The notes beneath the pieces were generated by a model. The model was not told the origin of the DNA and searched no databases. It was given only the letters and a program-made list of their open reading frames with translations. Of a stretch of DNA of 64,000 bases, positions 33,334 to 45,200 are shown in pieces. Origin of the DNA: Anthoceros angustus (lineage: Eukaryota > Streptophyta > Anthocerotopsida > Anthocerotales > Anthocerotaceae); the NCBI GenBank assembly GCA_010909165.1, contig VJWM01000068.1:1116001-1180000 (forward strand), given 5' to 3'. A program made the translations under genes and the position numbers. Numbering within the stretch: the first letter of the stretch is position 1; the number at the start of each line of letters is the position of its first letter.

Positions 33334-35509
33334 ATGGAATCAAGCGGCCCTGTTCCTGAACACGAAATTGAGGCAGGGCAAAGCGATGAGCATGTGTCGC
33401 TGTCTGTGGATCTGAATTCCCATCACAATTTGAGCACTCTAGCAAATGCATCTGCCCGAAGTGAAGAGCACAGCGTGGAGAAAGATGTGGAGTTATCGGG
33501 TGTTCACACTTTGGATGATGGATTGAAAGAGGAGCAGGAGCGCGTAACTATTATTGGTCCGACATTTGTTTCTCAGACAAGCACTGGGGACTGTTCGGAG
33601 CGCTGTATGGCAGGTCAGGACGACGATAGAGGCGAGTTACATACTGAAGAATTCACGCGGCGGGAACCTACTTCGGATTCAAATTCGGATGAATCCTCGT
33701 CTTCATGTGGGGAGGAATCCACGCGGGGGGAACCTACTTCGTACTCGGATTCGGATTCGAATTCGGATTGGGATTGGGATTGGGATTGCGATGAATCCTC
33801 GTCTTCATATGGAGAGGAGGGGGAACCTACTTGGGTTTCGGATTCGGATGAATCCTCGTCTTCATATGGAGAAGACGATGATATCTGGAAAGATGTCATG
33901 ACCCTGACACACACTTCCGAGACATCTGGTCGCCAAAGTACGATATATATCATTGGCACAGCTCATGTGTCTCAGGTGAGTTCACTGTGCTGAGGCTCTT
34001 TGTTCTCTAGTTAACAGCGAAGGTTCTAAGCAACACGTAGGTGCACTCAAGTTCCACTAGCCTCAGCATGACTAAAGACATTGTAGTCCCCAGCTTTACC
34101 GTTTCCATCTAACCAACCATCCAACGTTTTGCAGGTATCTTCCGACCAAGTGGCCAGATTGATCAAAGGCGTAAAGCCAGAGGTATCGCTGTGGTGTGAA
34201 TAGCAGATTCCAACGCCTCGTCTGGTTCTGACATCCATTATGGTTAGATCATTCAGACAGGCCTTCCTTTGACCTGCCTTGCAGGCTGTCTTCTTGGAGC
34301 TCTGTCACTTGCGTACTCATGTGCTCCACCCTCGGGAGAAGTTGGAGGTACTGATACTGGCTTGAGAAGTTATCAAGTTCCCTGTCCTGATGAAAGGGAG
34401 TTTTCCCTTGAAACTGTTTCCTGATTTGCTTCTGATGTGAAGGTTCCTTCATTTACTGAAATGCTGCACGCCTGGAGAGGCAAGCAAATGACTGCCCTTC
34501 AAATCGTCTACAAGCATTGCGTGAGCAAGGTCCGGTGTCTTTCTGCCAGGTATGACGTTATGTTACTGTATCTTCGTTGGATTGACTTGAACTTCTTTTT
34601 GGTGAATAGGTGGCTTCAAAATTAGAAGTGAATGGCGGTTCTGATTTTCGGGTAGCATATGAAGGGGCAAAAGCATGTGGAGCACACGTTACTCTAGGCG
34701 ATCGATCGGTGCAGGTTCAACTTCCGACAGACCCCACTTTTGAGAGTTTTTTGTTTGGATTTTGTCCCTTGCATGAGTTAGCCACAATAACAGGGCTGGA
34801 TCAATTCTGTCTGTATTTCCAGGTGACATTTCTGAGGACATGGAGAATGATGAGTTTTAAGGAAAAGGCTTTGTTCATACCCATCCTGATATTTCAATCT
34901 ATGTTTCTTCCTAGTGCTGACGATATGAGGAAGTTGGTAAGAACATGCGTTCTTGTCTGCAGCAAGCAGTATCCAGCTAATCCTACCGACTGAGGAAACT
35001 TGACCGATCCTTGTTGCTTCTAGGTTGAGGAAATTAAGGATACTGACCTTCTCACCGAGGTAGTCCAAGTATTCGGGCAGTTCTTGCCTACAATGACGCG
35101 GACTCTCCTTCATGAGCGAGACCAGTATGAATACTTCAGTGTGTTCTTCAAACTTTCTTCTCTCTGGTTTCACAGCACTAAACACTCGTAACTTCCGCAG
35201 GTACATGGTAGCAACGATCAGAGATACTGCAAATAAGTATTCCTCTGTGGTGGTGGTCGTAGGGAAAAGCCATGTAGCAGGGATCGTCCGGAACTGGAAC
35301 GAACACATATCAGTAAGTGGTGGTCTTTTCATGGTCTGACGGCTTCCCCTTTTATGTGAAGTGGCTAGTTTGTTCCTCACGAACTGGTCGTGCAGTTGGA
35401 GTCACTGCTCGTCGTCCCCCCGCACAAGCCTGCCTCGAAGATGCTCTGGGGACTAGCTGCGGCTGGTCTTGCAGCCCTCTCCGGAGCCTATCTCGCCTAC
35501 AGAAGATAA
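33334..35509 (+). CDS. TraB-family membrane protein, copy 1
   Basis: Nine exons: 33334-33975, 34135-34182, 34285-34347, 34443-34529, 34610-34714, 34823-34936, 35024-35124, 35201-35312 and 35396-35509, giving 461 aa. The N-terminal 200 residues are acidic and Ser-rich, with repeats of DESSSSYGE. The TraB/PrgY domain then begins IYIIGTAHVSQ and runs through VKPEAVFLELC, VASKLEV, FRVAYEGAKACGAHVTLGDR, LLHERDQYM and VVVVGKSHVAGI. A C-terminal helix (WGLAAAGLAALSGAYLAYRR) looks like a tail anchor. Conserved GTAHVS, ELC, GDR and GKxH positions match the metal-binding positions proposed for the TraB/Tiki fold. Plant TraB proteins are known at mitochondria and ER contacts; location here is inference. 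The start follows copy 2, where only this ATG exists; an ATG at 33325 is also in frame. Confidence 0.9.
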
Positions 35510-36203
35510 CTTGCACACAGATCACCAGCACTCATTTGCATGGGGCATCGCCCTCTAAGATTGTCAGGTGACTATTGCGCTTCCGAAGAAACTGTCGGTT
35601 TGGTGAATAGCAGGGTGCGGCAAATGGAACTCACATGGTCTCCTGTTTACCCTACAAGAGTTATCTACTTTTCTAGTTTATTATTACCTAGTTTAATATA
35701 TTTTTTGTTTTACGATCGGTCACAAAATGGAATCTACGGTTTCAGCATTGTTCGTCAAAATCTTGTTTCGAATGTCGAAATTTGTAAACGGTTTAAAGCT
35801 AGAGAGGGAGAAGGATCTCGATGTGCTGAAGAACCGGATCGTGGCCTCTGCATATTGAAGGGGAACAAGACTCCAGTAGAGGTGGTAGATGCTGTCCTGG
35901 AGGGAGTAATAAGCCTTAGCTGCACACAAATCAGCCGAGAATTATGGGAGAGGGAGATCTAAAATTATTGCATCCGCCTGATGAGCAGGCTCAGTGGCTC
36001 CGGCTTCCCGTTGTTCTTGATCAAGCTGCTATGCTGAGTTGGGAATTGAAAGGCAGACACAGACTTCGGATTCGTTTTCGTTTCAGGTGCGGTGCCGCGG
36101 ACGGTCTCTGCTGGGGGACGGCGAGGCTCGATTCACTGCAGACGTATGAGATCTGGGTTTGCGGGATTCGAGCTTGAATTGTGTACTTAGACGGCTCTGG
36201 AGT
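35510..36203. other. Spacer between the two TraB genes
   Basis: 3' end of copy 1 followed by the duplicated upstream region of copy 2. The GAACCGGATCGTG and GCATCCGCCTGATGAGC phrases match those before copy 1. No other gene seen. Confidence 0.6.
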
Positions 36204-38335
36204 ATGGAATCAAGCGGCCCTGTCCCTGAACACGACATTGAGCCAGGGCAAAGCGATGAGCATGTGCCACTGTCGGTGGGTCTGAATTCCCATCACAGTT
36301 TCGGCACCCTAGCAGATGCATCTGCCGGAAGTGAAGAGAACAGCGTGGAGAAGGATGTGGAGATTGTTGAGGAAGGGGTGTCGGGTGTTCACACTTTGGG
36401 TGATGGAGCGAAAGAGGAGCAGGAGCAGGTAGGTCTTATTGGTCCGACATTTGTTTCTCAGGAAAGCACTGGGGACTGTTCGGAGGGCTGTGTGGCAGCT
36501 CAGGACAAGGATAGAGGCGATTTACATACTGAAGAATTCACGCGGCGGGTACCTAACCCGTTCAGGGGGGCTTCGGATTCCAAGTCGGATGAATCCTCGT
36601 CTTCATGTGGAGATGATGATGATCTCTGGGAAGATGTCATGACCCTGACACACACTTCCGAGACATCTGGTCGCCAAAGTACGATATACATCATTGGCAC
36701 AGCTCATGTGTCTCAGGTGAGTTCAGTGTACTGAGGCACCTTTTTTCTCTAACATCTAGTCTCTGGTTGACAGCAAAGGTTCTAAGAACACGTAGGTGCA
36801 CTCAGGTCCCACTGGCCTCAGCATGAATAAAGACGTTGTACTCCCCACCTTTACCTGAGGCATCTAACCAAGCATCGAACGTTTTACAGGCATCTTGCGA
36901 CCAAGTGGCCAGATTGATCCAGAGCGTGAAACCAGAGGTACAGATGTGTTTTGTAATAGCAGATTCCAACGCCCCGTCTGGTTCTAGCATCCATTATGGT
37001 TAGATCATTCAGACAGAGGCCTTCCTGTGACCTGCCTTGCAGGCTGTGTTCTTGGAGCTATGTCAGTTGCGTACTAATCTGCTCCGCCCTCAGAAGTTGG
37101 AGGTACTGATACTGGCTTGAGAAGTTGTCAAGTTCCCTGTCCTGATGCAAAGGCATTTTATTTTGTTCTCCGATGTGCTTCTGTTGTGAAGGTTCCTACA
37201 TTTACTGAAATGCTGCACGCCTTGAGAGGCAAGCGAATGACTGCCCTTGAAATCGTCTGCAAGCTTTTCCTGTGGAAGGTCCGGTGTCGTTCGGCCAGGT
37301 ATGACGTTATGTTAGTGTATCTTCGTTGGAATGACATGAACTTATGGGTGACCAGGTGGCTTCCAAATTAGAAGTCCTTCCCGGTGCCGAGTTTCGGGTA
37401 GCATATGAAGGGGCAGAGGCATGTGGAGCACACGTAATTCTAGGCGATCGACCGCTGCAGGTTCAACTTCCAATAGGCTCTACTTTAAGAGTTTTTGGTT
37501 CTGATTTTGTCCCTTGCATGAGTTAGCAACAATAACATGGCTGGGTCGATTTTGTCTGCATTTCCAGGTGACATTGCTGAGGGCATGGAGAATGATGAGT
37601 TTTAAGGAAAAGGCTTGGTACATACCACTTATGTTACTTCAATCTATGTTTCTTCCTAGTGCTGACGATCTGAGGGAGTTGGTAAGAACATGCTTTCTTG
37701 TCTGCAGCAATCAGTATCCAGCTAATCCTAACGAGTAAGGAAACTTGACCGATCACAGGTTGAGAAAATGAAGGATACTAACTTTGTCACCAAGGCAATC
37801 CAAGCATTCAGGCAGTCCTTGCCTACAGTGGCGCTGACTCTCATTCATGAGCGAGACCAGTATGAAGACTTTCCTCCACTTTTTGTCGTCCTCCAGTTTC
37901 TGCATGTTTCTAGCTCTGGTGAACCAGAAAGATTTGATGGGCCCCATACTGGATGTCTGTGTTTCTTAAAACCTTTCCTCTCTCTGGTTTTACAGCACTA
38001 ACCATCCATAACTTCCGCAGGTACATGGCAGCAATGATCAGAGCTACTGCAAATAAGTACTCTTCTGTGGTGGTAGTTGTAGGTAAAGGCCACGTAGCAG
38101 GGATCGTCCGGAACTGGGACGAACACATTTCAGTAAGTGGTGGTCTTTTCATGGTCTGGCGGCTTCCAATTTCATGGGAATTGGCTCATTTGTTCCTTAT
38201 GAACTGGTGATGCAGTTGGAGTCACTGCTCGTCGTCCCCCCCCACAAGCCTGCCAAGTTGCGCTGGGGATTATTAGCTCTGTCCGCTGGTAGTCTTGCAA
38301 TCCTCTCGGGAGCCTATCTCGCTTACAGAAGATAA
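36204..38335 (+). CDS. TraB-family membrane protein, copy 2
   Basis: Nine exons with the same boundaries and phases as copy 1: 36204-36716, 36890-36937, 37043-37102, 37192-37278, 37356-37460, 37568-37681, 37759-37859, 38021-38132 and 38216-38335, giving 419 aa. The TraB core and C-terminal helix are conserved (IYIIGTAHVSQ, AVFLELCQLR, KLEVLPGAEFRVAYEGAEAC, VILGDRPLQ, VVVVGKGHVAGI, LSGAYLAYRR). Its exon 1 is 129 bp shorter because it lacks the expanded DESSSS repeats. GKGH and GDRPLQ are closer to the usual plant sequence than in copy 1 (GKSH, GDRSVQ), so copy 2 looks the more conserved paralogue. Introns are also alignable, and the start codons are 2,870 bp apart, which indicates a fairly recent tandem duplication. 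Confidence 0.92.
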
Positions 38336-38889
38336 CTTGCACACTATCACCAGCTGTGGGCATCGCCCTCTCAATCGATTGTTAGAGACTATTTTGCTTC
38401 CGAAGAAACGATCATTTGGCCGGATAGCAAGGTGAGGCATACGAGAGGAGGGGTGTATGCTCTTCAATCCCCCTCCATTATTCTCAAGCTCTCTCATCTT
38501 GGTTTGATGGTTAAGATTTTGGAAGTGTAAGATTGGGTCCCGTGGAAGTTACTTCATTAAGATATGTATACATTAAGTTTTTCCTTAAAATTCTATGGTA
38601 CTCTAAAATCAGCTTACCGAGTAGAAGACTTCCTCGACAGCAAGCTCGAAGCCTAACATTTCTCATATCTATCCGAGAAGCGGTATGGGTCCGAGTAGAA
38701 GACTTCCTCGACAGCAAGCTCGAAGCCTAACATTTCTCATATCTATTCGAGAAGCGGTATGGGTCCGAGAAGCAGTATGGGCAAGGAAGTCAAGCTTTTC
38801 TTCTAGATTCCCTCATTGATCTGCAAGTGCTCGCCACCGCTCTTGCTCGGGAAAGGGAGCACTAAGTTCCTGGCTTCTGGCTCAACCTT
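38336..38889. repeat. 74-bp tandem repeat and related spacer
   Basis: GTAGAAGACTTCCTCGACAG starts at 38621 and again at 38695 (74-bp period), followed by a partial third copy. The block TTCATTAAGATATGTATACA just before it recurs in a variant form at about 40838. No gene seen. Confidence 0.8.
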
Positions 38890-39600
38890 GCATTGAGGCC
38901 TTTTATACCGACTCCCTTTTATACCGCGACGAGGTTCCGCCTGGGCGTGGTCCAACCTTTGGTCTATTCTTTTACGTGCTGGCATCTATGGAGCCCCCTC
39001 GATGACGCTGGAACCCACCTAGCTTGCTGTCTAACTGGCGGGCAGCGCATTGCGACACATGACACCATCCAAGATGTCACGTTTTCAATGGCCAAAGAGA
39101 GCGGATTCTTTCCTTTCAGGGAGCGCCCATATACATAGCTTAATGGCATTTCTCTCTCAGGCTGATTTATTTTTTTACTTGAGGGGACCATGATCAAGAC
39201 TCATGGGGCCATGGGCAAGAATTTTCGAGGTTTATCGAGGGCTGTGCAAAGGCCTACCCACACCCGTAAGAATGGGTACGTCTTCCCCAATCCTTTGTGG
39301 TGGCTTCTTTCGGCAACATCTTTCCATCGCCCTACAAAGGGCAGTGGCAAGCACAATTTACGGGACAACTTTAAATGTGGGAGACACAACATCTTCAGCT
39401 CCCATGGTAAGTAGGCTCTTTCTTATTCCAAACTACGACATCTTTAGGGCAATAGATAGTTTCAAGTAAATAATCACGGGGACTAGTCCCACTTGGCCTA
39501 GGGCTCTTTAGTGGGTTCTTTCCCACTCCTTTGATGGACATGGGACTTCCCATCTCAACATATCTATAAGGTCTCCGCATGACCTCCTTTATTCTCCACG
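38890..39600 (+). mobile_element. LINE-type C-terminal fragment, second locus
   Basis: Encodes a diverged copy of the end seen at 32 kb: DDAGTHLACCLTGGQRIATH, MAKESGFFPFRERP, then KTHGAMGKNF. It is broken by stops and a deletion of the DV-V-P part. It ends with the LINE 3' tail (GGGACTAGTCCCACTTGGCC at about 39479). Confidence 0.7.
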
Positions 39601-39653
39601 GATGGACTTCCGCTTCTTTCGTGCAATCCCGTTGGGTATCATTGTGTAAGTCG

Positions 39654-39764
39654 GTTGTTGCCACAAAGGATCCACCAATGGAAATACCCTGTTGTTGCCA
39701 CAAAGGATCCACCAATGGAAATACCCTATTGTTGCCACAAAGGATCCACCAGTGCAAATACTGC
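39654..39764. repeat. 37-bp tandem repeat, 3 copies
   Basis: The unit TTGTTGCCACAAAGGATCCA plus CCAATGGAAATACCC begins near 39654, 39691 and 39728. The third copy has drifted. Confidence 0.9.
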
Positions 39765-40009
39765 CACAGTTAGTCACCCGCTGTCTCATGAGACACAGCA
39801 AGAAGCAATGCATGTATGTCAAATGGTAAACTTCATGTTGGCCAAAGAATGTTGAAAATTAAATAATATAATTAAATATTCTATTTGACAACTTTTTTAT
39901 GCATTGAGATGCTTAAATGGAGTATCTGAGTATAAAATAAAATTAAATAAAGTAAAGGAATGATTAAAATCTAAAATATATTTTGGCACACTATTTTATA
40001 AAGGGGAAA

Positions 40010-40113
40010 TAAGACTTTATTATAAAAAAGACATGGGAAAATACCATCCACCCCAAAAACAAAAGGGGAAAAACCCAACGAAGGGCACCATGCCAGGGGA
40101 CTAGCCCCCAATA
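40010..40113 (-). mobile_element. LINE 3' end, inverted
   Basis: Reverse complement of the tail at 32590-32690 (ACTTTATTATAAAAAAGACA ... CCATGCCAGGGGACTAGCCC), close to identical over about 95 bp. No coding part follows it, so this is a severely 5'-truncated insertion. Confidence 0.8.
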
Positions 40114-40304
40114 ATATGTTAGTTTGGCATCGCCTCCTTACCGTGACCCTCCACTTGTCTCCCACAAGATATCTTATATAGGCCGGCTCAACACATTTCT
40201 ACTTATTCCATAGAGTGTGACTCTTTACTATTTGAATGATTATAGTTCTATTCTTATATGATTTATTGTTGGATGTTACTCATCTTTGGTATCATCAAAT
40301 TAAT

Positions 40305-40826
40305 ATGAAAATGACTATTACAAAGATATTCATATACATGATGATAATTATCAATCTTATTTTAGGAATGTTCAATTTAACAATTGCTGCCACCTTTTAT
40401 CCAGATCCGGATCCAAATATCTCCATCATTGAATTTGAATGTTACAATGAACTAGAGGTACCCTACGTTCAATTGATTTATTTCATCGAAGTATGTATTA
40501 CAAAGATAATTAACGAAGGAATATTGTCATTCAATCCTTTGCTAGAAGTATGGGCTAATGGGGGAATATATTATACAAGATTTGCTAACTACGTGATTTC
40601 ATTAGAAGGTGCCATAAATTGCAAAACTAATCATGGAACCAAGGAAACTATGCGGACTAGTAATCAATGTCAGGTTTGTGGTACTAGTCTAGCAAATATA
40701 ATGAAGCTCCGTTGTCCACACCATTTACAAGTAGCACTAGATGCAATAGATTGTGCTTTGGCTTATCATGTGACATTTACGCATATGCCTGAATCTTGTC
40801 CTAATCCAGATCTAAATAAAAGATGA
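40305..40826 (+). CDS. Secreted Gnk2/DUF26-like cysteine protein
   Basis: A 173-aa frame, AT-rich and intronless. The signal peptide is about 1-29 (MKMTITKIFIYMMIIINLIL...TIAA), followed by an acidic, proline-rich mature start. The domain shows an early Cys (EFECYNE), a WANGGIYYTRF stretch, then C-x15-C-x2-C-x11-C-x12-C ending CALAYHVTF. In Gnk2 (salt-stress/antifungal, DUF26) domains the end reads C-x8-C-x2-C-x11-CP-x12-CLLRY. The last three spacings and the CP match exactly, while the first is 7 residues longer. Known members bind mannose or act as receptor ectodomains. This one is a single secreted domain with no kinase. An ATG 69 bp upstream (40236) is in frame, but 40305 starts the signal peptide directly. 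A TATA-like TTATATA sits near 40174-40180. Confidence 0.68.
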   Translation: MKMTITKIFIYMMIIINLILGMFNLTIAATFYPDPDPNISIIEFECYNELEVPYVQLIYFIEVCITKIINEGILSFNPLLEVWANGGIYYTRFANYVISLEGAINCKTNHGTKETMRTSNQCQVCGTSLANIMKLRCPHHLQVALDAIDCALAYHVTFTHMPESCPNPDLNKR

Positions 40827-41619
40827 GTATATAACTTACTCCATTAAGATATTTACATATTAAGTTTCTCCTTAAAATTGTATGATACTCTAAGACCAAC
40901 TTGCATGATATTTTTGAATCAAAGACGCATACTAGTGTTACTTATAGGTTTATCAATTAAAAATATTAAAATGAACCTTCATATAGCATTCTGGACCTTT
41001 CCCATACCTGTAGGCATTCTAGCAACTTTGGGTCACCTCGACAGCCACCTCGGAGTCTAGAAGCTTTGGGTCATTCGACAACAAGCGTGAAACCTAACAG
41101 AAGGCCTCCTCGACAGCAAGCTCGAAACCTAACAGAAGGCCTCCTCGATAACAAGCTCGAAACCTAATAGAAAGGCCTCCTCGACAGCAAGCTTGAAGCC
41201 TAGCAGAAGGCCTCCTCGATCGACAGCAAGATCGAAGTCTAGCAACTCTGGGTCATCTCACAGCCACCTCAAAGCCTTAATGAAGGCTTTATAATACTAC
41301 AGCGAGTGTACGCGAGCATATCATGTGAATGTGGAGATAAAAGTGCAACAAACTCGCACCACATTGTCAAAGGCTACAGGTCCTGGAGTTCATGACCTTG
41401 TATGAGGATACCCAACACACTAATAGAAATTAATGATTTAAGCATGCAAGAGGTAGATTAGCAGATCTGGAAATCTCCCCGTCTTAGAGGTCCCGGTGGA
41501 GTCCCAGACTTAATTCAAGATTACGTGGATGCTTATTCAATATTACATGGATGCTGCTCTAAAGGAGATTTGGCTCACATCGGTGACCTCTCTTTATTAG
41601 GGACCCACATATGGCGTAC
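40827..41619. repeat. Repeat region with a 36-bp satellite
   Basis: From about 41030 to 41290 a degenerate tandem repeat of GGCCTCCTCGACAGCAAGCT plus CGAAACCTAACAGAA appears about five times. It is related to the 74-bp repeat at 38.6 kb. The rest shows no gene. Confidence 0.75.
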
Positions 41620-41765
41620 AGTATCCTCTTCCTGCTTCTTACGTCGTCGGAGGTACTTTCTCCGAACGGTGTCCCCCTCTCGGACTTTTCTATCTAGCGT
41701 GAGGAACTTCGATAAGTAGGTCATGCAGCTGCGTGTTGGGGACATCATCCGCCCAAGTACCTTTG
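41620..41765 (+). mobile_element. LINE fragment, left half (interrupted by CACTA)
   Basis: CCCCCTCTCGGACTTTTCTA ... GGGGACATCATCCGCCCAAG matches the start of the LINE fragments at 30740 and 31378. It stops at TTG (41763-41765), where the CACTA element begins, and resumes at 49607. Confidence 0.8.
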
Positions 41766-41791
41766 CACTACTAGGAAAACAGGCCTTTTAC
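41766..41791 (+). repeat. CACTA left terminal inverted repeat
   Basis: CACTACTAGGAAAACAGGCC then TTTTAC. It pairs with 49581-49606, with one mismatch (A versus G at position 16). Confidence 0.95.
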
Positions 41792-42239
41792 AACGGAAAT
41801 TACAACGGGCATTACAACGCCTTTACTAAGTCTGTAGTAAAAATTCCCGTAGTAAACACACCTTAGTAATATCCATAGTAAAAGTATATACGCGTATACG
41901 AGGGCTATATCATGTATTGAATACGGTATTGTCCAATCCATACGGTGTATGGCTTGACTGGTGGTCCGTACACTGGTTAAACTTTACAACGGAACCCCTT
42001 TACAACGGACATTACTACGATACACTTACAACGCATTTTACAACTTCAATAACCATGGTTAATATACTAGAGTTAAGTACTATTGACCGCAGTTTATTAA
42101 CTGGGGTTAAGTAACTAGATTCCGATTACCACAAACTAGTTGGCTATACTTAACCATGATTAACCTAACTGAATGGCCGTTGTAATCGTGCGTAACTTTC
42201 GCACGAGCCCTGTTGTAATAAGTATGCACTTTACGGACC

Positions 42240-45200
42240 TTGTTGTAAATGGAACCACGTGTACAGTTCGTTTAAAAGTACTCATTTACAACGAAGCCGT
42301 TGTAAAAGGCTCTCGTTAAAGTTTCGGAGTAGAGATAGGTCCGTTGTAAACTTAATGCGTTGCAATGAAACAAGTTTGTTGTAAAATCTACAGAGGTCTG
42401 TTGTAAAAAACTCCACTAACGCTATATTGGCAAAGCCTACTACACCATGCATCCTACAATCGGTAGTAGATTAGTTTGTCACCTGCGGCCTCCATTTGTG
42501 ACAACCGCCAACTCCTTCACAAACATTCAACTACATGAACAAAGCCCACATAACGAGATGAACTTAAACAATTACGGCTGAAGCTAACAGGAATTTATAG
42601 TGGAAGTGCAAGCTCTATTTACTGACCTGAACTATGATGAGGCTTTCTTAGCCTTTTTCGCAACTGTCCGGGGAAGAAGATGTTCCACCATGAAACCTTC
42701 ATCCCGGACCCTCTTCTTCATAATGGCCTCCATTACATTCATCACACTCTACACTCTCATATCCGCTTCATGCAATAGATTCCGACATTCACAGCCTTAT
42801 CGACTTTCCCTTCAGAATCCACTTGAGGACCCAAGGATGGAATTGTGGTTTTAGTCTCCTTCCAATGCGCCTCGCTTGTTCAACCAATTTCCATGCCTAG
42901 ATCCCACCTTGATCTCCTCTAAAGTTGCTTGCCTATCAAACTTGGCTTTGAACTCTCCATGAATTGCTTTTGACCTCCAAACCCAAAGCAAGAATAGGGC
43001 TTACCAATGACGTTTTCCCCTACCTTTGCAATCTTTTGTTGGGTGCAACAACACCATCCAAATTTTATCTTTCTCTGTTTCGAAGAACATCCCAATACTC
43101 CTTCTTCAAGCTCTTGGGCACATACTTACTTGATTTCTTCCCATGTAAGAAGTGCCTAGCCTCCTTTCTCAAGTTATTCTTCCAATGCCTCGGCCGGGTG
43201 CCACTAAGCGAGCTACAATACAATGAAAGCTCCATGGACCTGAAATTGTTTGACGTAAGGTGCTTTCAATAAAAAAGCACTTCAACATCAGAGTGCGCCC
43301 AAAAATCAGACAACAGTGGGTTGCACATGTGTCGGATAGTGTAGTGCACCCTATCCTTCAGTGGAAACCAAGAAGGCGAGTCACGTAGTATGTAACCTGC
43401 ACATACAAAAACACATAGACAATTGTGCTTTAGTACATTCTGTCCAACAAAACCTCATGACTGAAATCCAAGCCTCAACCCTAAATTAATAGGCCATGGA
43501 GTTACAAGCCTACTACACCTACTTTTGCGGGTGTAACTCGGGCACATACTTGTCACTTGATTTCTTCCCATGTAAGAAGTGCCTAGCCTCCTTTCTCAAG
43601 TTATTCTTCCAATGCCTCGGCCGGGTGCCACTAATCGAATGGCCGTTGTAAACTTAATGCGTTGCAATGAAACAAGTTTGTTGTAAAAACTCCACTAACG
43701 CTATCTTGGCAAAGCCTACTACACCATGCATGGATCACCCCATTCTATCGCAAAACAACCATGCATCCCTCACCTACCATCTTCCTCACAAAGAATACTT
43801 ACCACTTTCATGCAAGTGCGATAGCAAAACCTCATCTTTGGATGTCGAAATTCCTCTTCCGCTTTTGGACCACGCGCTTGTTGCCCTCAAGTCCACGTCC
43901 ATACATGTAGGAATTTCGCCATGTACCCGGCATGAGCATCCCTGATGCTCATGATGGGGGTTGGCTGACCCAATTGTATTTTCGATCATGCATAAATCGG
44001 TGGCAAGGGTGTCCTAGAAGCAAATGAATCCACTTCGGATCACAGCCTTCCCATTTCCCGATCTCGCATCTTCCAAAATATCGGCTATCTCACGATCCCG
44101 AGGCTATCACAAACCACCACGTCGAATCGTGCCAATCCTTCATCTTGTCGTGAGCTCACCTTCGGTGGTGAAAAATTGGCCGTGTATTCGGCTTGCGAAG
44201 GCACCTTGTTGTAAATGAACCTGGTGTCGGTTCGTTTAAAAATACTAGGCATTTACAACGGACCTTGTTGTAAAAGGCTCTCGTTAAAGTTTCGGAGTAG
44301 AGATAGGGGTCCGTTGTAAACTTAATGCGTTGCAATGAAACAAGTTTGTTGTAAAATCTCTGAGGTTTGTAAAAACTCCACTAACGCTATCTTGGCAAAG
44401 CCTACTACACCATGCATCCTACAATCGGTAGTAGATTAGTTTGTCACCTGCGGCCTCCATTTGACAGCAACTTCGCCAACACTCCTTCACAAACATTCAA
44501 CTACATGAACAAAGCCCACATAACGAGATGAACTTAAACAATTACGGCTGAAGCTAACAGGAATTTATAGTGGAAGTGCAAGCTCTATTCGACTGAACTA
44601 TGGTGAGGCTTTCTTAGCCTTTTACATGTGGAAGAAGATGTTCCACCATGAAACCTTCATCCGGACCCTCTTCTTGAATGGCCTCCATTACATTCATCAC
44701 ACTCTACACTCTCATATCCGCTTCATGCAATAGATTCCGACATTCACGGCCTTATCGACTTTCCCTTGAGAATCCACTTGAGGACCCAAGGATGGAATTG
44801 TGGTTTTAGTCTCTTCCAATGCGCTCTCGACTTGTTCAACCAATTTCCATGCCTAGATCCCACCTTGATCTCCTTCAAAAGTTGCTTGCCTATCAAACTT
44901 GGCTGAACTCCATGAATTGCTTTTGACCTCCAAACCCAAAGCAAGAATAGGGCTTACCGACGTTTTCCCCTCACGCAGCAATCTTCTGTTGACTGGGTGC
45001 AACAACACCATCCAGCTTATCTTTCTCCTGTTTCAGAAGAACATCCCAATATTCCTTCTCCAGGCTCTTGGGCACATACTTGTCACTTGATTTCTTCCGA
45101 TGTAAGAAGTGCCTAGCCTCCTTTCTCAAGTTATTCTTCCAATGCCTCAGCCCGGGTGCCACTAACTGAGCTACAACACAATGAAAGCTCCATGGACCTG

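Noticed and set aside
34530-34550. Later donor for TraB exon 4 (GCCAG|GTATGA)
   Set aside because: Breaks phase with the next exon; the AAG|GTCCGG donor keeps the conserved K-VASKLEV join in both copies.
40236-40304. Earlier start for the Gnk2-like protein
   Set aside because: Would put 23 residues before a well-formed signal peptide; 40305 is more plausible.
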